Assembly (NCBI RefSeq): GCF_014648495.1
Contig: NZ_BMRF01000010.1
Span: 62,001 to 126,000, forward strand
Length of the DNA stretch: 64,000 nt
Source of the DNA: Actinomadura cremea
GTDB taxonomy: Bacteria; Actinomycetota; Actinomycetes; Streptosporangiales; Streptosporangiaceae
Direction: 5' to 3'
The position numbers were made by a program, and so were the translations under genes. This document shows, in pieces, positions 54,257 through 64,000 of the stretch; position 1 is the first letter of the stretch, and each line of letters starts with the position of its first letter. The notes under the pieces were generated by a model, which saw only the letters and a list, made by a program, of their open reading frames with translations, did no database searches and was not told where the DNA came from.

Positions 54257-55851
54257 GGGCCGGTGCGCTCGAACAGGACGAGCCACCCGCCCCGGAACGT
54301 CCAGGTGCGCACCTCCCGCCACGGACCGGCGGCCTGGACGGCCCGCTCCCGCGCCTCCACGATCGGGCCGTGCGGGTCGAGGGACCGGTGGTTCATCACC
54401 CAGACGCGGTCGCGGCGGGCGAGCTTCGGCGCGAGGTCGCGCGGGAACACGTCGCGTCCCTTGAGGTTCGCGGCGGTCACCGGGTCGACGCGCATGCCGA
54501 CGTCGTCGAGCCGGCCGAACTCGTCCGGATAGGCCGCCGCGTTCCACCGCACGATGCCGGCCAGGTAGACGATGGCGTCGCCGGGGCGGGCGTTCGCCGC
54601 GACGGCGTCGGCGGCCTTGCGCAGGTTCTCCGGACGGCTCGTCCGTTCGCGGATGGCGTCGTGGGCCTGGAAGGAGGGGCCGACGAGCGCCGCCACGGCC
54701 ACCGCGAGCACCGTTGCCCTGGCGTTGCGGCTGGACGCGGCCGCGAGGATCCGCGCGAGTCCCGCGCCGACGAGCAGGCTCAGCGCGGGCAGGGTGTAGA
54801 CGGTGTAGCGGTAGTAGAACATCGGATCGCCGACCATCGAGACGACCAGGAGCAGGACGGTCGGCAGGACCAGCCACGGGACCGCGACGGCGGTCAGCGG
54901 CACCGAGCGCGGGGCCGCGCCCGAAGACGTGCGCGGCGACGAGCGCGGCGACGTGCGCGGGCGGAGGCCCGCGACGGCGCCGATCACCGCGATCGTCAGC
55001 ACGGGCACCACGAGCGGGCGGGAGCCGCACACGAACTGCACCTGCGTCCACACGACGTCCCATGACGGTTCGGGCAGCCACTCCACCTGCCGCGTCTGGT
55101 CCTGGGCGGCCAGCGCGAACGGCACGAGCGGGGCGGCGGCGAGCGCGGCCGCGGCCAGCCAGCGCAGCCAGATCCCCGGCCGCGCCCGCACCGCCAGCAG
55201 GGTCGCGCCGTGCGCCGCCACCAGCAGGACGCCGTGCAGGTGCAGGAACCCGAGCGCCATGACCGCCGGGACGTAGCAGGCGAACCACGGCCACCGCCGC
55301 CGCGCGTCCGGCTCGACGGCCCGGACGAGCAGGTACGTCGCGAGCACCGCGACCGCCGCCACCATCGCGTAGGAGCGGGCCTCCTGCGCCCATCGGGAGG
55401 TCTGCACGGCGACCGCGAACGCGAGGCCGCCGAGCAGCCCGGCGGTCGTCCCGTGCAGGCGCCGCACGAGGACGGTGACGCCCGCGGCGGCCGCCGCCGC
55501 CGCGAGGGCGCTCGGCAGCCGCACCGCCGGCTCGTCCGTCCCGAACGCCAGCACCCACGGCCGCATGATCACGTAGTAGAGGGCGTGGACGAGGTCGAGG
55601 TGGTCGAAGACGGCGAACATGTCCCCGTACGACCGCGACGCCATGCTGATGGTCGCGGCCTCGTCGAGCCACAGCGACGGGCGGCGGATGCCGATCAGGG
55701 AGACGGCGAGGGTCAGCGCCGCCGGGAGCAGCGGCGTCCACGGGCCGCTCGGGAACCGGGCCGGGCGCCGGTGTTCGCGTGGTTCGTCCGCGCGCTCGGG
55801 GGCGGTCGCAGGACCGTCGGCCGCGGGCGGGTCATGGGGCGTCGCCGTCAT
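54238..55851 (-). CDS. GT39/GT-C family membrane glycosyltransferase
   Basis: A 537-aa membrane protein with about 10-11 helices. The first outer loop carries IRRPSLWLDEAATISMASRS, the Asp-Glu pair typical of polyprenyl-phosphate-sugar-dependent GT-C enzymes, and a C-terminal extracytosolic domain follows (about 420-537). It probably transfers mannose or another sugar from a polyprenyl-phosphate donor to an exported glycan or protein. ATG at 55851 lies inside the 3' end of the GlfT1-like gene (20-base overlap), so the two are coupled. Confidence 0.8.
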   Translation of the reverse strand: MTATPHDPPAADGPATAPERADEPREHRRPARFPSGPWTPLLPAALTLAVSLIGIRRPSLWLDEAATISMASRSYGDMFAVFDHLDLVHALYYVIMRPWVLAFGTDEPAVRLPSALAAAAAAAGVTVLVRRLHGTTAGLLGGLAFAVAVQTSRWAQEARSYAMVAAVAVLATYLLVRAVEPDARRRWPWFACYVPAVMALGFLHLHGVLLVAAHGATLLAVRARPGIWLRWLAAAALAAAPLVPFALAAQDQTRQVEWLPEPSWDVVWTQVQFVCGSRPLVVPVLTIAVIGAVAGLRPRTSPRSSPRTSSGAAPRSVPLTAVAVPWLVLPTVLLLVVSMVGDPMFYYRYTVYTLPALSLLVGAGLARILAAASSRNARATVLAVAVAALVGPSFQAHDAIRERTSRPENLRKAADAVAANARPGDAIVYLAGIVRWNAAAYPDEFGRLDDVGMRVDPVTAANLKGRDVFPRDLAPKLARRDRVWVMNHRSLDPHGPIVEARERAVQAAGPWREVRTWTFRGGWLVLFERTGPYRTSR

Positions 55852-56812
55852 GGAGGGGGACCTCTACTCCGATCTCGCGCAGCAGGTCCGCGGTCGGCCT
55901 GGGCCGGCCGGTCAGCCCCGCCCGCGCCCCGCGCACCAGGGCGCGGCGCAGCACCGCCCGGTCCGAGGAGCCGGCGAACGTGCGGGACCAGCGCCGTACC
56001 GTGGAACCCGCGTACAGGACGCGTTCCGGCGGCGCCAGCCCGCGGCTGCCGGTGAACAGCCAGATCTTGTTGCGGACCTCGTAGTAGAAGCGGTCGCCGG
56101 GATCGGCGTCCGCACCCCCGAACGTCTTGGTCTTGTGGACGACGACGCTGTCCGGGCACAGGACCCCGCGGCGCCCCCGCAGCAGCCGCGTCGTGAACTC
56201 GAAGTCGTCGTTCCACAGGAAGTAGTCGGCGACCGGCAGCCCCCGCTCGCGGACGGCGGCGGCGTCCACCAGCACCGACACGAACGACGCCGACCGGATC
56301 GGGACGCACCCCGCCGCCCGCGCCGCCTCCCGCTCGACCGCCGACGCGCGCGGCTTGGGCCGCGGCGTGTTCATCGGGTGGTCGCGCCCGTCGGTCCACA
56401 CCACCCGGCTGGCCAGCAGCGTCGCGGGCCCGCCGGGCCCGGCCGTCCGGTCCCGGGCGGCCAGCAGCTCCCGCAGGGCGCCCGGCTCCGGCACGGTGTC
56501 GTCGTCCAGCAGCCACAGCAGGTCGGTGTTCGCTCCGCCCGGTGGCACGGCCAGCGCGCGCGCCATCCCGGCGGCGAACCCGCCCGCGCCGCCGGTGTTG
56601 CGCGGCAGCACCAGCAGGTCGGCGTCCGGGAACCGCTCCCGGACCATCGTCGCGGTGCCGTCCCGCGACGCGTTGTCGACGACCACGATCCGGTCGGGCC
56701 GCCGCTCCTGCGCCGCCAGCGCGGCGAGCGACTCCGCCAGCAGCTCGCGCCGGTCGTAGGTCACGACGACCGCCGCGACCGTCGTCCCGGACGAGTCCGG
56801 CCGGCCCGTCAC
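55832..56812 (-). CDS. GlfT1-like galactofuranosyltransferase
   Basis: A 326-aa GT2 enzyme. It has VAAVVVTYDRRELLAESL, NTGGAGGFAAGMARAL, the donor-binding WLLDDDTVPEPG (DDD), FLWNDDFEFTTRLL as the acceptor-base region, and GDRFYYEVRNKIWLF, a segment typical of galactofuranosyl starters. In mycobacteria GlfT1 adds the first two Galf residues to the lipid-linked linker. The GTG at 56812 overlaps the upstream stop (GTGA). With glf and glfT2 at 59.6-62.8 kb this gives the main set for a galactan. Confidence 0.8.
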   Translation of the reverse strand: MTGRPDSSGTTVAAVVVTYDRRELLAESLAALAAQERRPDRIVVVDNASRDGTATMVRERFPDADLLVLPRNTGGAGGFAAGMARALAVPPGGANTDLLWLLDDDTVPEPGALRELLAARDRTAGPGGPATLLASRVVWTDGRDHPMNTPRPKPRASAVEREAARAAGCVPIRSASFVSVLVDAAAVRERGLPVADYFLWNDDFEFTTRLLRGRRGVLCPDSVVVHKTKTFGGADADPGDRFYYEVRNKIWLFTGSRGLAPPERVLYAGSTVRRWSRTFAGSSDRAVLRRALVRGARAGLTGRPRPTADLLREIGVEVPLHDGDAP

Positions 56813-58029
56813 CCGCGCCTGCCCGTGGGCCTGCCCGCGGCGCGGCGGGCGGCGCGCTGCAGCGTCGGGGACGGCGCCGCGGCGGACTGCAGCAGCCGGT
56901 CGAGGTTCTCCCGGACGTCCGCGAGCTGCCCGTGCAGGTGCGCGATGCCGACCCGGTCGTGCACCTGGTTCAGCCGTTCGAGCAGGTACGCCGACACTCC
57001 GATGGTCGCCGCGGCGATCACCTCGTCCGGTACGTCTCCCGGCAGCATCGCCTCGCTCGGCGTCCGCGACGTCGTCAGCTCGTCCAGATCGCCGGACACC
57101 CCGTACCCGGCGGCGCGCAGTTCGGCGGCGATGGCTCGGGTGCGGTCGGCGGCCCAGCCCGCGTGCCGGGGCGGCAGGCCCATCGGGACCGTGCCCATCG
57201 GGTCGCCGGCCGCGTCGACGCCCGCGTCGAGTCCGCTCCCGACCAGGTAGCCGCGCACGACGCGCTCGTAGTCGCCGCCGAGCGCCGTCCCGAGCCGCCC
57301 GTTCAGCCGCCGCAGCAGCTCCGCCTCGACGGCCGACAGCGGCTCCTCGTCGGCGATGCCCTCGACGTCGCACGCCGCCGGGGCGATGCCGGTGAGCGCG
57401 CAGAACCGGTCCCACAGGACGCCGGGCCCCGCGCCGGGCGCGGGCAGCGTCAGGACGTGCACGCGTTCCTTCGGCACCGCCGACTCCCAGGTCTTCAGCA
57501 CCCGGACCGGATCGTGCAGGCCCCAGAACATCGTCCCGAACGGCTCGGGCGCTTCGATGCCGAACTCGACCAGGTCGTCCACGAACCGCTCGAACGGGAT
57601 GTCGTGGTTGTGGCGGATCTGCTCCTGCCAGTCGCAGATGAGCTGCCAGCCGAGGTCGCGGGTCGCGAAGACCACGTGCACCTCGGCGGGCTCCAGCGTC
57701 GCGACCGCGTGCCGCGCCTGGGCGGCGGACGCGCCGCCCAGCAGCCCGTGCGAGAACACGACCGTGGGGCCGTCCCACTCGCGAGCCCGCCGCGCCATCC
57801 GGTCCCAGGCGCCGTCCCAGGCCGGGTCGCGGTGCCCGCCCCAGCTCATCTCCCGCAGGTCCATGACGGCGCCGAAGTGCTCGTTCGGTCCGGTGACCGG
57901 GTGGCCGACCCCGGCGTCGGCGAGCCGCCGCCGGTTCGCCCACAGCGCCCGGTGCAGGAACGCCGCCCCCGCGGTCGGCGCGCCGACGTGCAGGTAGACG
58001 GTCTTGCGCCCGTCCGCGCTCTCTGCCAT
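56809..58029 (-). CDS. Sulfotransferase-like protein with degenerate PAPS loop
   Basis: A 406-aa paralogue of the next upstream protein. It opens TVYLHVGAPTAGAAFLHRAL, where active sulfotransferases have xKSGTTxL for PAPS binding; the Lys and Ser/Thr residues are gone. The rest keeps the fold (VHVVFATRDLGWQLICDWQ, RVHVLTLPAPGAGP). A C-terminal helical part may be a coiled coil. ATG at 58029; a GTG at 58041 that overlaps the previous stop (GTGA) is equally possible. It may be a non-catalytic partner of its paralogue. Confidence 0.65.
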   Translation of the reverse strand: MAESADGRKTVYLHVGAPTAGAAFLHRALWANRRRLADAGVGHPVTGPNEHFGAVMDLREMSWGGHRDPAWDGAWDRMARRAREWDGPTVVFSHGLLGGASAAQARHAVATLEPAEVHVVFATRDLGWQLICDWQEQIRHNHDIPFERFVDDLVEFGIEAPEPFGTMFWGLHDPVRVLKTWESAVPKERVHVLTLPAPGAGPGVLWDRFCALTGIAPAACDVEGIADEEPLSAVEAELLRRLNGRLGTALGGDYERVVRGYLVGSGLDAGVDAAGDPMGTVPMGLPPRHAGWAADRTRAIAAELRAAGYGVSGDLDELTTSRTPSEAMLPGDVPDEVIAAATIGVSAYLLERLNQVHDRVGIAHLHGQLADVRENLDRLLQSAAAPSPTLQRAARRAAGRPTGRRG

Positions 58030-58037
58030 CTGTCGGT

Positions 58038-59447
58038 TCACCTCGTGCTCGTGTCGGTGTTCGTGCCCGTGCCCGTGTTCGTGCTCGTGCCCGTGTTCGT
58101 GCGCTCGTTCGTCCCCGTGTCCGCGTTCGCGGCGGCGTCGGTGCGGGCCGCGATGTCCTGCAGCAGCCGGTAGGCGCCGCGCAGCTGCCCGCGGACGGCC
58201 GGGTAACGCTCCCCGACCTCCCGCATCGCCCGGACGACCGGCGGTACGGCCTCCGCGGCGAGCACGCCCGTCACGTCCCGCAGCTCCGCGGCGTGCGCCC
58301 CCATCTCGGCGAGCCGGTCGGCGACCGGCACGTCCGGTTCGGCGGTCCGCGCGGCCCGGTCCTCGGCGTCGCGGAGCCGGGCCAGCAGCGTGCCGACCGA
58401 GTCGAGGCCGACGTCGGCGACGGCCGCCCAGTCGGGCTCGTCGGGGTCGGGCGCGGGCGGCAGCCACTTCGCCGTGCCCGGCCCCACCATGGGGATCAGC
58501 TCGTACAGGTCGCCGACGACGTCGTAGCGGGCGTCGCGCAGTCGTTCGACGGTGTCGACGGCCAGTTCGGTCGCCCACGGCAGGTGCTCGGCGGGCAGCA
58601 CGGTCTTCGCCGGCGACGGACGCGCCGCCAGCACCCCCTGCGCCAGGTTGAGCTTCACCTCCGCGTTGTGGACGTGCCACCCCACCCGCTCGCGGTCGAG
58701 CGCCCGGTTGAGCCGCAGCAGCCACTGGGTCTCGGCGAGGCCGAGGGACGGGTTGTCGAACGGGGCCGCGAGGTCGTAGGCGCCCGGATCGAGCCGGACC
58801 GCCTCGCAGAACCGCCGCCACAGCAGGTCACGGGGCGCCCCCGGCCGGGGCAGCGTCACCACGTGCACCCGGTCGCGCGGCAGCGTCCCGCCCCAGCGGC
58901 GCAGGACGTCCACCGGATCCTGCAGCCCCCAGAACAGCCGCGCCATCTCGAAGGCGTTGCGGTCGGGCTGCTTCAGCGTCGCGAGGAACTCCGAGAACGA
59001 GACGTCGAACCGGTTCTTGACGTCCTCCTGCCAGTGCGCCGGGATCTGCCGGGCGAGGTCCCGGACGGTGAACACCACGTGCACGTCGGCGAAACTCAGA
59101 TCGGTCAGCGCCCGCCGCACGTAACTCATGCGGGCGGGCGCGAACAGCTCCTGCGAGATGATCGCGTCGCCGCCCCAGGCGCGGCACTCGTCCACCAGCC
59201 GCCGCCACGCCCCGGGCACGGACGGGTCGGACGCGCCGGAGAAGAACGTGTGCCGCAGGTCGAACGCGGCGCGGACGTGCGCGGCCTGGTCGTCGCCCGG
59301 GTACAGGACGCCGTGCTCGCGCAGCCGGTGCCGGTTGTGCCACAGGATCTGCTGCAGGTACGTCGTGCCGCTCTTGGCCGCACCGACATGCAGGAAGATC
59401 GCCGGGCGGGAGCCCCGCTCGGCGCGTCCGGAATGGGACGAGATCAC
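58038..59447 (-). CDS. Sulfotransferase-family protein
   Basis: A 469-aa protein with the PAPS-binding loop intact (FLHVGAAKSGTTYLQQILWH, residues about 18-37) and the second nucleotide motif in VHVVFTVRDLARQIPAHWQ. After about 420 it has a low-complexity tail of Asn/Thr/Gly (NADTGTNERTNTGTSTNTG) coded by a short DNA repeat. It probably sulfates a surface glycan. GTG at 59447 after AAGGAA. It is the first gene of a minus-strand operon (this gene, its paralogue, GlfT1-like, GT39) whose junctions all overlap. Confidence 0.75.
   Translation of the reverse strand: MISSHSGRAERGSRPAIFLHVGAAKSGTTYLQQILWHNRHRLREHGVLYPGDDQAAHVRAAFDLRHTFFSGASDPSVPGAWRRLVDECRAWGGDAIISQELFAPARMSYVRRALTDLSFADVHVVFTVRDLARQIPAHWQEDVKNRFDVSFSEFLATLKQPDRNAFEMARLFWGLQDPVDVLRRWGGTLPRDRVHVVTLPRPGAPRDLLWRRFCEAVRLDPGAYDLAAPFDNPSLGLAETQWLLRLNRALDRERVGWHVHNAEVKLNLAQGVLAARPSPAKTVLPAEHLPWATELAVDTVERLRDARYDVVGDLYELIPMVGPGTAKWLPPAPDPDEPDWAAVADVGLDSVGTLLARLRDAEDRAARTAEPDVPVADRLAEMGAHAAELRDVTGVLAAEAVPPVVRAMREVGERYPAVRGQLRGAYRLLQDIAARTDAAANADTGTNERTNTGTSTNTGTGTNTDTSTR
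58043..58108. repeat. Hexameric microsatellite in the sulfotransferase 3' end
   Basis: About eleven units of a CGTGYY-type hexamer, read on the plus strand, code for the TNTGTSTNTG tail on the minus strand. Unit length keeps the frame, so changes in number would vary tail length only. Confidence 0.75.
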
Positions 59448-59594
59448 CGCGTTCCTTGATTCCTGCACCGGTATCGATCGAACCCCGGGTATCTTAGCCC
59501 CAATCTGTACCAACGGACCGGATGGCGACCCACGTGCAACGGGTCTCGCACACCGGGTCCTGCACACTCCCCCCGCCGGATGGACGCCCCCTGA

Positions 59595-62786
<3,192 letters not shown>

Positions 62787-62790
<4 letters not shown>

Positions 62791-63749
62791 CGGCCCACCC
62801 GACCGCGAACCACCCGGCCGGGGACGCCCCGGGGACGGGCCACCCGCCGGCCCCGGGCGCGAACCGCGGGAACGGGCGGCACCGCGCGTCGCCCGTCCAG
62901 TCCGACCCGGGGCTGCGGCCGCCCGGCGGGGACGGCGGGCTGCGGCAGACCGTCCGGCACAAGTACCTGCTGCGGCTCCTCGTCCGGCGCGAGCTGCGTG
63001 CGCGCTACAAGGGCTCGCTGCTCGGTCTCGGCTGGTCGTACGTGCGGCCCGGCGTGCACTTCTCCGTGTACTTCTTCGTGGTCGGCGTGTTCCTCGGCAT
63101 GGACCGCGCGATCGAGGACTTCCCGATCTACCTGTTCTCCGGGATGGTCCTGATCCACCTGTTCACCGAGACCATCCACTCGACGACCCGCTCGGTCACC
63201 GGCAACGCCGCGCTGATCCGCAAGGTGTTCCTGCCGCGCGAGCTGTTCCCGTCGGCGTCGGTGCTGGTCTCCCTCGTGCACTTCGTGCCCGGCATGCTGA
63301 TCCTGCTGTGCGCCGCGATCGTCGCGGGCTGGCGGCCGACCCCCGGCGGCCTGGCCGCCGCCGCCCTCGGGTTCTCGATCATCGTGGTGCTCGGACTCGG
63401 CCTCGGGCTGCTGTGCGCGGCCGTCAACGTGTTCTTCCGCGACCTCGAGCAGGTCGTGGACATCTCGATGCTCGTCATCACCTGGTCCGTCCCGATGATC
63501 TACCCGTGGACGCACGTGCGGACCCACGCGCCGGACTGGGCGCTCGACCTCTACCTCTCCAACCCGCTCGTCAGCGCCGTGTCCCTCTTCCAGAAGGCGT
63601 TCTGGCTGCCCGGGACGCGCGGGGACTTCACACTGCCGCCCGACCTGTACCTGCACGCCGGGATCTCCCTCGGCCTCAGCGTGCTGGTGTTCCTCGTCGG
63701 GCGCGCGGTGTTCGCCCGCATGCAGAAGCGTTTCGCCCAGGAGCTCTAG
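62787..63749 (+). CDS. ABC-2 polysaccharide export permease, Wzm-like
   Basis: A 320-aa permease. A Pro/Gly-rich start of about 50 residues precedes LLRLLVRRELRARYKGSLLGLGWSYVRP, the standard entry to Wzm/TagG permeases, then six membrane helices. It exports lipid-linked galactan in mycobacteria. ATG at 62787 lies in an ATGA overlap with the reconstructed glfT2 stop, tying export to synthesis. The ATPase gene follows 2 bases later. Confidence 0.9.
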
Positions 63750-63751
63750 CC

Positions 63752-64000
63752 GTGTCCCCTTCGATCGTCGTCGACTCCGTGACCAAGCACTTCACCCTGC
63801 GGCACGCCCGGTCGATCAAGGAGATGAGCGTCCGGGCGCTGCGCCGGCAGCCGCTGACGGACCGGTTCAAGGCCCTGGACGACGTCAACCTCACGTTCGC
63901 GCAGGGCGAGACGGTCGCGCTGATGGGGCTGAACGGGTCCGGGAAGAGCACCCTGCTGAAGATGATCTCCGGGGTGCTGAGCCCGGACTCCGGGTCGGTG
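63752..64000 (+). CDS. ABC polysaccharide export ATPase, Wzt-like (N-terminal part)
   Basis: The first 83 codons of the ATPase that partners the Wzm-like permease; it runs off the right edge. It begins SIVVDSVTKHFTLRHARSIK and has Walker A GLNGSGKS at 59-66. GTG start at 63752, two bases after the permease stop. The remaining motifs lie outside the window. Confidence 0.9.
   Translation, partial: MSPSIVVDSVTKHFTLRHARSIKEMSVRALRRQPLTDRFKALDDVNLTFAQGETVALMGLNGSGKSTLLKMISGVLSPDSGSV

Overview
The sequence is very GC-rich, uses many GTG/TTG starts, and is densely packed with genes typical of sporulating Actinobacteria: an ESX (type VII) secretion locus, an XRE/DUF397 cassette, MarR/TetR/LysR regulators and a galactofuranose locus. 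The gene set fits Actinomadura or a relative in Streptosporangiales. The genus is inferred from gene content only; no rRNA or tRNA is present.

Region 1 (1-21.8 kb) is a type VII secretion locus. The core is EccC (minus strand) diverging from EccD-EccB. It is followed by three WXG100 proteins, a 124-aa helical protein, a WXG100 protein with a long Gly-rich tail, a mycosin protease and a lipoprotein. A second mycosin lies at 0.8-2.0 kb. Between the mycosin and the core are three tandem modules. Each pairs a small EspC-like protein with a large EspA/EspE-like protein whose C-terminus is Gly-rich and strand-rich and ends in a PPWD motif. Two LURP-one/tubby-like genes follow, one of them frameshifted. 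No EccE or EccA was seen.

Region 2 (21.9-38.8 kb) is accessory: MarR/hydrolase/FAD oxidoreductase; a decaying HATPase/XRE/DUF397 cassette; a tandem-MarR regulator facing an epoxide hydrolase that lacks its catalytic His; a rifampicin monooxygenase with an upstream rifamycin-associated element (RAE); a LysR/MFS pair bracketed by 44-bp direct repeats; a two-component system co-oriented with an ABC-2 exporter; and VOC/TetR.

Region 3 (38.8-51 kb) returns to likely ESX accessories and envelope proteins: an EspI-like ParA ATPase, a membrane protein, a DUF1266 protein, a DUF6177-like protein, an LCP ligase, a GT2 enzyme and a large membrane-anchored beta-propeller-like protein with repeated PFPWAQ motifs.

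Region 4 (51-64 kb) is a wall-polysaccharide locus: sulfatase, GH43-like protein, GT39-like transferase, GlfT1-like transferase and two sulfotransferase-like proteins, then glf, glfT2 (one-base frameshift), and Wzm/Wzt-like exporter genes running off the right edge. Together they could make a galactofuran, export it, possibly sulfate it, and with the LCP protein attach it to peptidoglycan. The most unusual feature is the triplicated EspC/EspE-like module with its strand-rich tails.
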